DNA from: an uncultured Clostridia bacterium
GTDB lineage: Bacteria > Bacillota_I > Bacilli_A > RF39 > UBA660
Length of the DNA: 51,855 nt
Reading direction: 5' to 3'
Assembly: GCA_948433435.1 (NCBI GenBank)
Contig: CAOJDX010000007.1
Span: 1-51,855, forward strand
Of the stretch, positions 9,327 to 17,179 are shown piece after piece. A program made the translations under genes and the position numbers. Every line of letters starts with the position of its first letter. Within the stretch, counting starts at the first letter, position 1. The notes under the pieces are model-generated. The model ran no database searches, was not told the origin of the DNA, and saw nothing but the letters and a program-made list of their open reading frames with translations.

Positions 9327-10052
9327 TTGACGATTCTTTTTGCTTTTATCTCTGTATTAATTGGTTCATTTATGCCATTTCTGATTGTTTCATTTTTAAT
9401 ATCAATTCATGAAATTGGCCATTTTTTAACAGCTAAATATTTTGGATTTGATATTGATAAAATTTATTTTTATCCTTATGGAGGAATTTCTAAGTTTCAT
9501 TTAAAGATGAATGTAAGTTTAAACAAAGAACTTATTATTTTAATTATGGGGCCTCTTTTTCAGTTTTTAGCTTATTTTATTTTAATGAACTTTAATTTTT
9601 TGATACACGATAGATTATTAATAACTTCTATTCATTATTCTATTTTAGTTTTTAATTTGTTGCCAATTTATCCATTAGATGGAGGAAAGTTACTTAATAT
9701 TTTATTAAATTATAAATTTAGTTTTAAGTTTAGTCTTAGAGGAGTTATTCTTTTTTCTTATTTTATGGTTTTTCTTTTATTCTTTTATTTTTTAAAAAAA
9801 GAATTTACTTTAAATATATTTTTAATGTTAAGTTTTTTAATTTATAAGATTAGAGAAGAGGATGGAAAAAGAAATTATTATTATGAAAAGTTTTTGTTAG
9901 AGAGATATTTATATCATTATAATTTTAAAAAAAGGCAGAAAATTTCTTCTCTTAATCATTTATATAGAGATAGAATTCATGTTATTAAAGGAAAAGATCG
10001 ATATTATACGGAAAAAGAAGCACTTCATAAAAAATTTTCTAGAAAATATTGA
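9327..10052 (+). CDS. spoIVFB: SpoIVFB-like intramembrane metalloprotease (M50, site-2 protease)
   Basis: A multi-pass zinc protease expected to cleave pro-sigma-K in the mother cell. It has the zinc motif HEIGH (residues 28-32), the NPDG-type motif as NLLPIYPLDGGK, and about five to six membrane helices. It lacks a clear C-terminal CBS domain and is shorter (241) than the Bacillus protein (288). The start is uncertain. TTG 9327 is the only common start codon in the open frame and has no good ribosome binding site. Upstream in-frame residues (IYISPL) look like the normal N-terminus of homologues, so a rare ATA/ATT start coupled to spoIVFA is possible. Confidence 0.85.
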   Translation: MTILFAFISVLIGSFMPFLIVSFLISIHEIGHFLTAKYFGFDIDKIYFYPYGGISKFHLKMNVSLNKELIILIMGPLFQFLAYFILMNFNFLIHDRLLITSIHYSILVFNLLPIYPLDGGKLLNILLNYKFSFKFSLRGVILFSYFMVFLLFFYFLKKEFTLNIFLMLSFLIYKIREEDGKRNYYYEKFLLERYLYHYNFKKRQKISSLNHLYRDRIHVIKGKDRYYTEKEALHKKFSRKY

Positions 10053-10078
10053 CATAGAAAATGATGATATGCTATAAT
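10049..10078 (+). promoter_or_regulatory. tRNA-Ala promoter
   Basis: TTGACA (10049-10054) overlaps the spoIVFB stop codon. TGCTATAAT with -10 TATAAT at 10073-10078 follows after 18 bases. A small CTGATT/AATCAG hairpin (10086-10102) lies in the leader. Confidence 0.7.
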
Positions 10079-10110
10079 TAATTCACTGATTGATTGAATC
10101 AGTTTTGTCT

Positions 10111-10186
10111 GGGGCATTAGCTCAGCTGGGAGAGCGTCACGTTTGCACCGTGAAGGTCAGCGGTTCGATCCCGCTATGCTCCACCA
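10111..10186 (+). tRNA. tRNA-Ala (anticodon TGC)
   Basis: A 76-base cloverleaf with encoded CCA. The acceptor GGGGCAT pairs with ATGCTCC with one G-U. The anticodon stem is TCACG/CGTGA with loop TTTGCAC, and the T-loop is GGTTCGATC. All arms form normally. Confidence 0.97.
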
Positions 10187-10222
10187 TATTGATAGGAAAC
10201 TCGAACTTTTCGAGTATTAAGC

Positions 10223-10249
10223 AAAACGACTTGTCAAAAAGCCGTTTTT
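10223..10249 (+). terminator. Terminator after tRNA-Ala
   Basis: AAAACGACTT pairs with AAGCCGTTTT (one mismatch), followed by T residues. A smaller ACTCGAA/TTCGAGT hairpin (10199-10215) lies just before it. Confidence 0.65.
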
Positions 10250-10345
10250 ATGTTATTATGAATATGTCAAGGGAACTTGCATAAAATAAAAAAGGGAATG
10301 TTCAGTTTTAGCGAGTTGAATGTCTACCCAAATAAAATTTAGTTC

Positions 10346-10384
10346 GACATTTAATTCAATGATGAATTAAGTGTCATTTTTTTA
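10346..10384 (+). terminator. Terminator-like hairpin inside the structured region
   Basis: GACATTTAATTCA (10346-10358) pairs with TGAATTAAGTGTC (10363-10375) around a four-base loop, with one G-U pair, followed by a run of T. Confidence 0.65.
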
Positions 10385-10416
10385 TAACTACTATCATAAT
10401 GATAAGGAGAAATAAA

Positions 10417-10545
10417 ATGATAGTAATGAGCTTAAGAACTTTCAAAATAAAAGTCTTAGTTTTCATTTTTATCAAACCTCCTCTCTACAAAAGATTTGGT
10501 AGACACTCAACAACTGATATTCCCTATAAAAATTATAGAGATTAA
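10417..10545 (+). CDS. Possible 42-residue small protein
   Basis: An ORF of 42 codons (MIVMSLRTFKIKVLVFIFIK at the N-terminus, then a basic, polar tail ending in NYRD). AAGGAG lies eight bases before the ATG. The start codon sits in a hairpin stem (ATGATAGTA pairing with TACTATCAT), and the ribosome binding site sits in its loop. The N-terminal half is hydrophobic and basic, as in many membrane-active small toxins, but I recognise no family. It could equally be chance within a non-coding RNA. Confidence 0.3.
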   Translation: MIVMSLRTFKIKVLVFIFIKPPLYKRFGRHSTTDIPYKNYRD

Positions 10546-10576
10546 ATTGATTTTGTCAATTTAGTCTCCTTTTTAA
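10538..10576 (+). terminator. Strong terminator closing the structured region
   Basis: GAGATTAAATTGA (10538-10550) pairs with TCAATTTAGTCTC (10556-10568), a 13-bp stem with one G-U pair, followed by CTTTTTAATAATTT. Confidence 0.8.
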
Positions 10577-10785
10577 TAATTTGGCTATCATAAGTTTTTG
10601 TTGCAATTATAATTATTTTATTTTCATTATTTTTTAACTTTTTTGTTATATTATTAGTATTTTTCTAAATTTTATAGTAGTATTGTACCCTGAAGTAGTT
10701 TTTATTATGGAAAAAGTATTAAAATGTAGTGAATATTTATATAGTTTGCTATAATAAACTCAAAAATTAAATGTTAGAGGTGTTG

Positions 10786-12084
10786 ATGGTGTATAAATAT
10801 TTTGAAGAATTAGATTATTTGAGCCATTTTATTATTTATTTAGATAGGAAACGATATAATTGTAAAAGAGATGTTTATTTAGGTGATGCTTTTTTATCTG
10901 AAGAATTTTGGAAAAACTATAGAAATTTATTCGAAAGAATGGCTGATATAGATAAATTAGTGATAGCTCATCATGAATTATTGATTTATAATAGTTTATC
11001 TTTTAAAAATATGTCCTATCAAGAAAAGAATCTTTTGAACGATTTTTTTCAATTTAGAACAAATTATTATAATGAATTTGTTGATTATAGATCTAATATT
11101 CATTTAAGTTCTGCTGATTTAAAATGGATGTTGAAAGATTATGCTTTTTACTGTGAAAGTTTTATAAAGATGTATCCAGAAATCGATTCACCTTTACTTG
11201 AGATATTAAGTATGATTCATGATGCAGTAGAAGAGTTAGAGAGTAAAAGTTTAATTAAAGTACCATCTCTAAATCGTGTTGAAAAGTTTGTCTGGCCCAA
11301 TAGTTGGTATATTACTCCTAGTGGTTATTTATATAATTCAGGGGTTGGCCATCAAGAAGGAAATTTAACTTATCCTTTACGTCTTATTTGTAGGTGTTTG
11401 AAAAATAATACTATGATTCCTAATAAAAATAATTTTGAACACATTAGAAAAATATTGAAGCATAGGTATGTAACTTATAGGGAATATCAAAATTATGCTC
11501 ATTTAGATTATGATTTGCCAACATTTGTAACGAAAGATGTAGAAAGTATTACTGCAGGAAAAGCAAAAATGTTATATCTTGATAAAGAAAAGGTTAAAAA
11601 ATTAAGTTCAAATTATTCTATGAAAAGCTATCAAAAAAATCTAGTTACATTAGTTATTGGTCATTTGGCTGCAGAAACTTCTTTATTTCAATCATTTTCT
11701 AGATTGAATAATGCAAAAGATAAGCTGGAAGTTGTCACTAAATTATGTGATATGACAAATAATAAGTTAGATGATATTGAGAATTGGGTTTTAGATTTGA
11801 GAGATATATTAGTAAGATATTCAGGTTTTCATAAAATTGAATCTATAGTAGATCATACAATAACAACTTCTTCTTTGAATGGTATTTTTGAATTTAAAGA
11901 TTATTTGGACAAGGGGTGGAATTTACATATTATTCCTGGAATTGTTTATGATAAAACATTGGATCAACTGACAGAGATTGACTTTCATTCTTATTTTGTT
12001 CAAAAGCATTTTGATCAACAACTGAATCAGTATACTGGGAAAGGTAAAGTATTGATTAAGGCAAAAGATTGTTTTCTTGATTAG
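10786..12084 (+). CDS. Unknown soluble protein (432 residues)
   Basis: I do not recognise a family. The protein is predicted soluble and mostly helical, with no signal peptide or membrane segment. It has a Trp/Tyr-rich central stretch (KFVWPNSWYITPSGYLYNSG) and a helical C-terminal half. The ATG at 10786 (MVYKYFEEL) is preceded by AGAGGTGTTG; the ATG at 10771 would place the ribosome binding site inside the coding region. TATAAT is at 10750-10755. The next gene, also unknown, follows 57 bases later and may act with it. Confidence 0.75.
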   Translation: MVYKYFEELDYLSHFIIYLDRKRYNCKRDVYLGDAFLSEEFWKNYRNLFERMADIDKLVIAHHELLIYNSLSFKNMSYQEKNLLNDFFQFRTNYYNEFVDYRSNIHLSSADLKWMLKDYAFYCESFIKMYPEIDSPLLEILSMIHDAVEELESKSLIKVPSLNRVEKFVWPNSWYITPSGYLYNSGVGHQEGNLTYPLRLICRCLKNNTMIPNKNNFEHIRKILKHRYVTYREYQNYAHLDYDLPTFVTKDVESITAGKAKMLYLDKEKVKKLSSNYSMKSYQKNLVTLVIGHLAAETSLFQSFSRLNNAKDKLEVVTKLCDMTNNKLDDIENWVLDLRDILVRYSGFHKIESIVDHTITTSSLNGIFEFKDYLDKGWNLHIIPGIVYDKTLDQLTEIDFHSYFVQKHFDQQLNQYTGKGKVLIKAKDCFLD

Positions 12085-12141
12085 AATTTGTTAAAATGTA
12101 AGTAAACGGTTAAAAAAATAATGGTATGATGGAGGGATAGG

Positions 12142-12879
12142 ATGGAAGTTCAAATCAGTAAAGAAGATAATATTGATGTGGTAGATAGTATAAAAAGTAT
12201 TGTTTTAAATCGATACCCTATTTTAGAAAATAGGATGTATGCTTTAGAGTTATTAAGAGTTTTTGAAATTAATATGAAATTTTATAAAGATGATTTTGGT
12301 CAGGAAGGTGTTTATATTATGTTTCTTGATGGAACAGATAATTTTAAGAGTCCTATTCCTGAAAGGATTATGATCAATCAATTAATCACTACTGAGGTGT
12401 TATGTGATTTAATTCAATTTATTGTGGCTGACCATGATTGGATGAATTTTTTAGAAGTACCACATGATAATGCTGGTTGGCAAAGGATTAAATTATCTTT
12501 TATTGTTAATCAAAGAGAAGATAATATGTGTGGAATGGGATGTTCTGATATTCAATTGGTTTTAGATTTTAGTAATCATTTGAATAAAAAAGAATTAGAA
12601 GTTCAATATTTGGATGCGATTGTTCATCGTTTTTACAAGCAATTGAAGGATACACCTTATATACGAAGGCAATATCATGATTATTGTTTAAAAGAAAAGA
12701 CAAAGATTGTTAACTCCTTTTCTGATAGTGAATTGCATGATTTTATGAATCTATTATCAACAGAGGAATTATGCCAAATAGTATTATCTCTTGAAGATCA
12801 GCGTTTTATTGAATTGTATCAGAACTTTATGGAACAAAAATTTGATTATGAAGATAGTAAGCAATTAATTAAGAAATAG
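12142..12879 (+). CDS. Unknown soluble protein (245 residues)
   Basis: No family recognised. It is a predicted cytoplasmic, acidic protein with no membrane segment. A Cys pair in DNMCGMGCSD (about residues 130-138) could bind a metal. The C-terminus is helical. The start has GGAGGGATAGG just upstream, and TATGAT lies at 12124-12129. It ends before a terminator shared with the convergent micro-protein gene. Confidence 0.7.
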   Translation: MEVQISKEDNIDVVDSIKSIVLNRYPILENRMYALELLRVFEINMKFYKDDFGQEGVYIMFLDGTDNFKSPIPERIMINQLITTEVLCDLIQFIVADHDWMNFLEVPHDNAGWQRIKLSFIVNQREDNMCGMGCSDIQLVLDFSNHLNKKELEVQYLDAIVHRFYKQLKDTPYIRRQYHDYCLKEKTKIVNSFSDSELHDFMNLLSTEELCQIVLSLEDQRFIELYQNFMEQKFDYEDSKQLIKK

Positions 12880-12887
12880 GAATAAGA

Positions 12888-12912
12888 AAAAGCACTTGTT
12901 ATAAGTGCTTTT
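12888..12912. terminator. Terminator between 12142 gene and the reverse-strand micro-protein
   Basis: AAAAGCACTT (12888-12897) pairs with AAGTGCTTTT (12903-12912). A-rich sequence on one side and T-rich on the other would let it work in both directions. Confidence 0.75.
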
Positions 12913-12926
12913 AAAATGGTTTATTG

Positions 12927-13088
12927 TTAGTGATAACAAGATCCATCTCTAGATCCACTTCCAGAGAATAAGAAGAAAAGTATAAATATAATTATAATTA
13001 TCCAGATCCAACTAACACCAAAACCATCGTTATTATTGTTATTATAACCAGGATAGCAACAAATAGGGTATCCACACATATTATACAT
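12927..13088 (-). CDS. YjcZ-like tiny spore-associated transmembrane protein
   Basis: A 53-residue protein missed by length-based ORF calling. The N-terminus is Cys/Tyr/Asn-rich (MYNMCGYPICCYPGY followed by five Asn). Then comes a GFGVSWIW motif leading into a run of Ile/Phe/Leu that forms one membrane helix (about residues 26-41), and a short GSGSRDGS tail. This resembles the YjcZ family of tiny Bacillus sporulation proteins (a glycine/tyrosine-rich N-terminus followed by one hydrophobic GF-initiated helix). AAAGGAG precedes the ATG, and CATATACTA at 13110-13118 (reverse strand) fits a mother-cell -10. It is probably a spore coat or cortex-membrane component; the exact role is unknown. Confidence 0.75.
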   Translation of the reverse strand: MYNMCGYPICCYPGYNNNNNDGFGVSWIWIIIIIFILFFLFSGSGSRDGSCYH

Positions 13089-13109
13089 AAGTTGATTCTC
13101 CTTTCAATA

Positions 13110-13118
13110 TAGTATATG
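13110..13118 (-). promoter_or_regulatory. CATATACTA mother-cell-type -10 element
   Basis: The reverse-strand sequence CATATACTA matches the SigK -10 pattern CATANNNTA and nearly the SigE pattern. It lies just upstream of the AAAGGAG of the YjcZ-like gene. No clear -35 was seen. Confidence 0.45.
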
Positions 13119-13243
13119 GATAATTGAAAAAAAATAATATAATAGATACCTAAAAAAATAAAATAAGCATTCCTTGAATGTCTCTATTAAAATAGTGTAT
13201 GATAATTAATAGAAAAAGCAATAGTAGAGGAGTGAAAAAAATT

Positions 13244-14455
13244 ATGGAAGAATTAGAAAAAAAATATATTGATTTGTTATTGAAAAGGTGTCTTAATTTT
13301 GAACAAAGTAAATCTTTATTTATTAGCTATGATCAAATGAATAAAGATTTTGTGGAAAAATTGATTAAAAGGGCTTATGAGCTAGGGGTTCAAGATATTA
13401 AAACAGATGAGGAAGATATTTATAAGCTTCATGAGAAACTATTAGAAATTAATTTAGAAGATATTGAAACTGATCCTTATTTTAATAAAGAAATATGGAA
13501 TGTTTATGCGAAAAAGAAGGCTAGTTTTTTGATGTTGGAGACTGAATTTCCTGGAGTTATGGAGGATATTTCTCCAGAAAAAATTTCTAAAGCAAGAGCT
13601 GTTAATCGTGCTACTAGAAAACTATTTAGAGAAAAAGAAATTACTTATCAAATACCATGGTGTATTGCTGCGCTTCCTAATGAAGTTTGGGCTAAGCATT
13701 TATTTCCTGATGATGATGAGGCTTATCAAAAATTATGGAAGGTTATTTATCAAATGTGTATGGTAGATACTATCGATCCGATTCAAAGTTGGAATCGGTA
13801 TATTTTAAAGAATCAGGAACAGGTTCAGTTATTAAATCGTTTAAAGATTAGAAAATTGCATTATCAAAATAGCTTAGGAACAGATTTAATTATTGAAATG
13901 CCTGAGGGTCATTTATGGAGTGGAGTGGGTAGTGAAGAAGAAAAAGGGATGTTAGTTAATATGCCTAGCTATGAAATTTTTTCAACTCCTGATTTTAGAA
14001 AAACAGAGGGAATTGTTTATAGTTCAAAACCATTGGTATATGGTGGTGGACGAATTGATGGATTTTATTTACGATTTAAAGAAGGAAGAGTAGTTGAATA
14101 CGGAGCTAAAGAGGGAGTGGAAATGTTGGAAGATATTCTTGAAAGTGATTTACAGGCGGCTTATTTAGGGGAAGTAGCTCTTGTTAATTATGATTCTCCT
14201 ATTTCTAATACTAATTTGGTATTTGGAACTACTTTATTTGATGAGAATGCTTCCTGTCATTTAGCTTTAGGGGATGGCTTTCCAAGTTGTTTACAGAATG
14301 GACTTAATATGAATAAAAAACAGTTGTTAGAAAGGGGAATTAATCAATCTAATAATCATGTTGATTTTATGATTGGTACTGATGACCTTACAATAGAAGC
14401 TGAAACAATAGAGGGAACTATAATTCTTTTTAACAATGGAAATTTTGTGTTATAA
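13244..14455 (+). CDS. M29 family aminopeptidase
   Basis: A 403-residue cytoplasmic two-metal aminopeptidase related to AmpS, PepS and aminopeptidase T. Conserved blocks are GHLWSGVGSEEE, GGGRIDGFYLRF, YLGEVALV (metal-binding Glu), HLALGDGFP and the C-terminal HVDFMIGTDDL, so the active site appears complete. The ATG at 13244 follows AGAGGAGTG; the in-frame ATG at 13199 lacks a ribosome binding site. It releases N-terminal residues from peptides. It is a single gene with its own upstream region. Confidence 0.88.
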   Translation: MEELEKKYIDLLLKRCLNFEQSKSLFISYDQMNKDFVEKLIKRAYELGVQDIKTDEEDIYKLHEKLLEINLEDIETDPYFNKEIWNVYAKKKASFLMLETEFPGVMEDISPEKISKARAVNRATRKLFREKEITYQIPWCIAALPNEVWAKHLFPDDDEAYQKLWKVIYQMCMVDTIDPIQSWNRYILKNQEQVQLLNRLKIRKLHYQNSLGTDLIIEMPEGHLWSGVGSEEEKGMLVNMPSYEIFSTPDFRKTEGIVYSSKPLVYGGGRIDGFYLRFKEGRVVEYGAKEGVEMLEDILESDLQAAYLGEVALVNYDSPISNTNLVFGTTLFDENASCHLALGDGFPSCLQNGLNMNKKQLLERGINQSNNHVDFMIGTDDLTIEAETIEGTIILFNNGNFVL

Positions 14456-14635
14456 AAGGGAATTATGTTATATGAAAATTTATATAAAATAGACAAAATA
14501 TTATTTATAATAAAGGGATACTAAAGCTGGATCATTATGATTGGTTGGCTTATAATTATTAGAGGAACACTTGTTTTGAATTAAAAAAAAGGTTTATAAA
14601 AGAAAAAATGGTCATACTAATTTTAGGTGATTTAG

Positions 14636-15562
14636 ATGAAAATAAGATTAGGATATGCCTGTATTTGTGAAACATTACCTGGCATTACTTCTTCTAGTAA
14701 TTATACATATACTTCCTATTTAAAAGAAAATGATCCTTTAAAGTTAGATCAGATCATTATTTCTAATTTTTTAGATTTAGAAAAAATTTTAATTTATAAT
14801 ATCAAAAATAATATTCATTTTTATAGACTATCTTCTAATATTATTCCTTTAGCTACTAAAAGAGAAGTAGAGTTTGATTATGTTGAGAAATACCAAAAAT
14901 ATTATCATAAAATAGGAAATCTTATTCAACAAAGTGGTATGAGAGTTGATTTTCATATTAGTGAATATTGTGTTTTAAATAGTGTTAATCAAGAGGTTGT
15001 TGAAAATAGTATTGAAATATTAAAATATCATTATCGATTACTAGAAAATTTTCGGATTCAAAATAAAGTATTTATTCTACATATAGGAAGTAATGCTTTT
15101 GGGAAAAAGAATTCTCTTTCTAGATTTATTCATAACTTTAAAAAATTGCCTAAATATTTACAAGATTGTCTTGTAATAGAAAATGATGATAAGGTTTTTA
15201 CGATAGAGGATTGTCTTTATTTGAGTGATATTTTGCAAGTACCTGTTTGTTTTGATTATCATCATTTTAAGTGTAATGAAAGTTTTCTTGATTATACAAA
15301 GATTATTAAGAGTTGGAAGAATACTCCTAAAATGCATTTTTCTTCTCCTAAAAATAAAACAAAGAAGGAGTATAGGAGTCATCATGATTATATTGATAGT
15401 GATGCCTTTATACAATTTCTAAATGAAATTAAAGATTTGGATTGTGATGTTGATATTATGATAGAGGCTAAGAAAAAAGATGAAGCTTTATTTCGATTAG
15501 TTAGAGAGTTAAAATATAAAACAGATTATCAATTTATTGATGACACAACTTTTATTATTTAA
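14636..15562 (+). CDS. uvsE: UV DNA damage endonuclease
   Basis: A 308-residue TIM-barrel endonuclease that nicks DNA 5' of UV photoproducts, an alternative to UvrABC found in many spore-formers. It has the family opening RLGYACICETL, then YRLSSNIIPL, the metal-binding RVDFHISEY, FILHIGSNAFGKK, VIENDDKVFT, CFDYHHF, HFSSPKN and the late DIMIEAKKKDEAL. GGTGAT at 14626-14631 precedes the ATG. CATACTAA at 14613-14620 might be a mother-cell -10, which would suit a spore DNA-repair role; that is inference. Confidence 0.88.
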   Translation: MKIRLGYACICETLPGITSSSNYTYTSYLKENDPLKLDQIIISNFLDLEKILIYNIKNNIHFYRLSSNIIPLATKREVEFDYVEKYQKYYHKIGNLIQQSGMRVDFHISEYCVLNSVNQEVVENSIEILKYHYRLLENFRIQNKVFILHIGSNAFGKKNSLSRFIHNFKKLPKYLQDCLVIENDDKVFTIEDCLYLSDILQVPVCFDYHHFKCNESFLDYTKIIKSWKNTPKMHFSSPKNKTKKEYRSHHDYIDSDAFIQFLNEIKDLDCDVDIMIEAKKKDEALFRLVRELKYKTDYQFIDDTTFII

Positions 15563-15595
15563 AATAATTTGATATAATAGAATAGGAGGTTGTAT

Positions 15596-15820
15596 ATGGA
15601 AGTAAAAATTCATGGAATATATAAGCATTATAAGGGAGATTATTATATTGTAGAAGATATTGCTACTAATAGTGAAACTTTAGAAAAAATGGTTGTTTAT
15701 AGAGGGCTTTATGGAGATAGTCCTTTGTGGGTTAGACCTTATGCTTTATTTATTGATGAAGTGCATAAAAATGATCAAAAAAAGCGTTTTGAGTTGCAAA
15801 GTATTGCTAGTAAACGTTAA
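15596..15820 (+). CDS. DUF1653 domain protein
   Basis: A 74-residue cytoplasmic protein consisting of one DUF1653 domain: GIYKHYKGDYYIVEDIA, then VVYRGLYGDSPLWVRP, ending in FIDEV. The molecular function of the family is unknown. The start is ATG 15596 with AGGAGG upstream; the TTG at 15590 overlaps that site. TATAAT at 15573-15578 would give a very short leader. Confidence 0.85.
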   Translation: MEVKIHGIYKHYKGDYYIVEDIATNSETLEKMVVYRGLYGDSPLWVRPYALFIDEVHKNDQKKRFELQSIASKR

Positions 15821-15869
15821 GATGGCATAATCTTTTTTTTCATCTCTATAATTAAGTGGAGGTGTTTTT

Positions 15870-16496
15870 TTGTATTCATTACAAAAGTTAACTTACTTAT
15901 ATCAAGATTTAGAACCTTATATTGATACTCATACAGTAGCTTTACATTTCAATAAGCATACTAAGAAATACTTAAATAATTTGAATCAATTATTAAAGGA
16001 TAATGACTTTGATTTTTCTATTAGTTTAGAACACTTAGCTAAAAATATTTATCATTATCATTTTAAAAAACAAGAAGATATTATTTTTAATTTAGGCGGG
16101 GTTTTGAACCATGAATTATATTTTCAATGTATGGCTAAGCAGAAAAAAGAGCCTGATGGTTTTTTAAGAAAAGATTTGATAGAAAAATATGGATCTATTA
16201 AAGACTTTATTCAGGAATTTATTCAAACGAGTTTGACATTAAAGGGGAGTGGTTATACTTTTTTAGAAGTTGATCAAATAGGGAATTTGAAAGTTCAAAA
16301 CTATATCAATCAAGATAGTCCGTTGTTTATTCAAAGTATACCACTTTTTACTGTTGATTTGTGGGAACATGCTTATTATCTTAATGTTGAAAATGAAAAA
16401 GAAAGATATCTGAATAATTTTTTTGAAATTGCTGATTTTACTTATGCTAATGCTCTTTATGAGAAATTAAAAATGACTAATGAGGTTATTCATTAA
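15870..16496 (+). CDS. Superoxide dismutase (Fe/Mn family)
   Basis: A 208-residue Fe/Mn superoxide dismutase that converts superoxide to oxygen and peroxide. The four metal ligands can be placed: the first His in ALHFNKHTKKY, the second in GGVLNHELYF, and Asp and His in TVDLWEHAYYL. In the usual KHH motif the second His is Thr here; this is not a ligand position. The metal cannot be assigned by eye. The TTG start at 15870 follows GTGGAGGTG. It is convergent with the tetR-like gene; the ends overlap by 11 bases. Confidence 0.88.
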   Translation: MYSLQKLTYLYQDLEPYIDTHTVALHFNKHTKKYLNNLNQLLKDNDFDFSISLEHLAKNIYHYHFKKQEDIIFNLGGVLNHELYFQCMAKQKKEPDGFLRKDLIEKYGSIKDFIQEFIQTSLTLKGSGYTFLEVDQIGNLKVQNYINQDSPLFIQSIPLFTVDLWEHAYYLNVENEKERYLNNFFEIADFTYANALYEKLKMTNEVIH

Positions 16497-17061
16497 TCAT
16501 TTTTTTAATTGTGTTATAAAGAAATGGTTTATATTCGGTAATTGAGATTGGTTTATTTTTTATGATAATGCTAAAACAAGTGGAACCAACTAGTTCAATA
16601 ATCATAAATAAAGTAATTTCGGGATTTTTCAATTCAATTTTATTTTCTTGTATTCTCTTTAGGAATAATTCCTTTACACCAATTTTATTATCATTAATAA
16701 GTTCTGGAATACGATCGCTGTAAAGCCCAAAAGATAAATTTTTAGAAATGAAATTTAAAAGATCTTTATTATTCATTAGTTCATCAATTACAGAATCGAT
16801 GATAAAAATAATTTGTTCATCAAATGATTTTATTTGAGTTTTATCTAGTTTGTGTAAGGCATTATGAAATAGGTCATAAGATTTTTTGATAATTAATTGT
16901 TCTTGGAGATCATATTTATCTTTAAAGTATAGATAAAAGGTTCCTTTAGCAATACCAGCATGATCAACGATTTCTTGAATTGAAGTATTTTCAGTGCCTT
17001 TTTTCTTAAATAATTCAAAGGCCTCTGTAAAGATTTTTATTTTTTTTTCATTATTCATCAT
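16486..17061 (-). CDS. TetR family transcriptional regulator
   Basis: A 191-residue repressor. The N-terminal helix-turn-helix is standard (TSIQEIVDHAGIAKGTFYLYF, about residues 26-46). The C-terminal half is the helical ligand-binding and dimer region. It is divergent from the MMPL transporter gene, with two operator-like palindromes between them, so it most likely represses that gene and possibly itself. ATG 17061 has AAAGGATGA upstream. The inducer cannot be predicted. Confidence 0.9.
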   Translation of the reverse strand: MMNNEKKIKIFTEAFELFKKKGTENTSIQEIVDHAGIAKGTFYLYFKDKYDLQEQLIIKKSYDLFHNALHKLDKTQIKSFDEQIIFIIDSVIDELMNNKDLLNFISKNLSFGLYSDRIPELINDNKIGVKELFLKRIQENKIELKNPEITLFMIIELVGSTCFSIIIKNKPISITEYKPFLYNTIKKMINE

Positions 17062-17132
17062 AAATTCATCCTTTTTTCTATATATAAATTATATAGCAAG
17101 TAAAAATGTTAGTCAAATTTTTTGTTATTTAT

Positions 17133-17179
17133 TGACTATCGGTCATTTGTGTGATAATATACATACTGACCATTGGTCA
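17133..17179. promoter_or_regulatory. Two TetR operator-like palindromes around the MMPL promoter
   Basis: TGACTATCGGTCA (17133-17145) and TGACCATTGGTCA (17167-17179) are near-palindromes sharing the TGAC...GGTCA half sites, with centres 34 bases apart. The first overlaps the likely -35 TTGACT (17132-17137); the second lies downstream of the -10 region (about 17153-17160). Binding at both would block the MMPL promoter. Confidence 0.75.

Larger units (their letters stand above)
10311..10575 (+). other. Structured intergenic RNA or small mobile remnant
   Basis: This gene-poor stretch between tRNA-Ala and the gene at 10786 is rich in pairing. GTTGAATGTCTACC (10313-10326) pairs at long range with GGTAGACACTCAAC (10499-10512) with one mismatch. 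Inside are a terminator-like hairpin (10346-10375), a TACTATCAT/ATGATAGTA hairpin that holds an AAGGAG ribosome binding site in its loop, and an AAGACTTT-type hairpin. A strong terminator (10538-10568) closes it. It could be a small regulatory RNA, a type I toxin-like mRNA, or a MITE-like element with imperfect terminal repeats. From 10577 to 10785 I see only AT-rich sequence and a TATAAT at 10750-10755. Confidence 0.4.

Noticed and set aside
10090..10284. A 64-codon ORF across tRNA-Ala
   Set aside because: It reads straight through the tRNA cloverleaf and its terminator and has no ribosome binding site.
10344..10350. A TTCGACA (Spo0A box-like) heptamer
   Set aside because: It is a single copy inside a terminator-like hairpin; such heptamers are expected by chance.
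14456..14635. Possible gene remnant before uvsE
   Set aside because: Short readable pieces exist, but no start, RBS or family could be supported.
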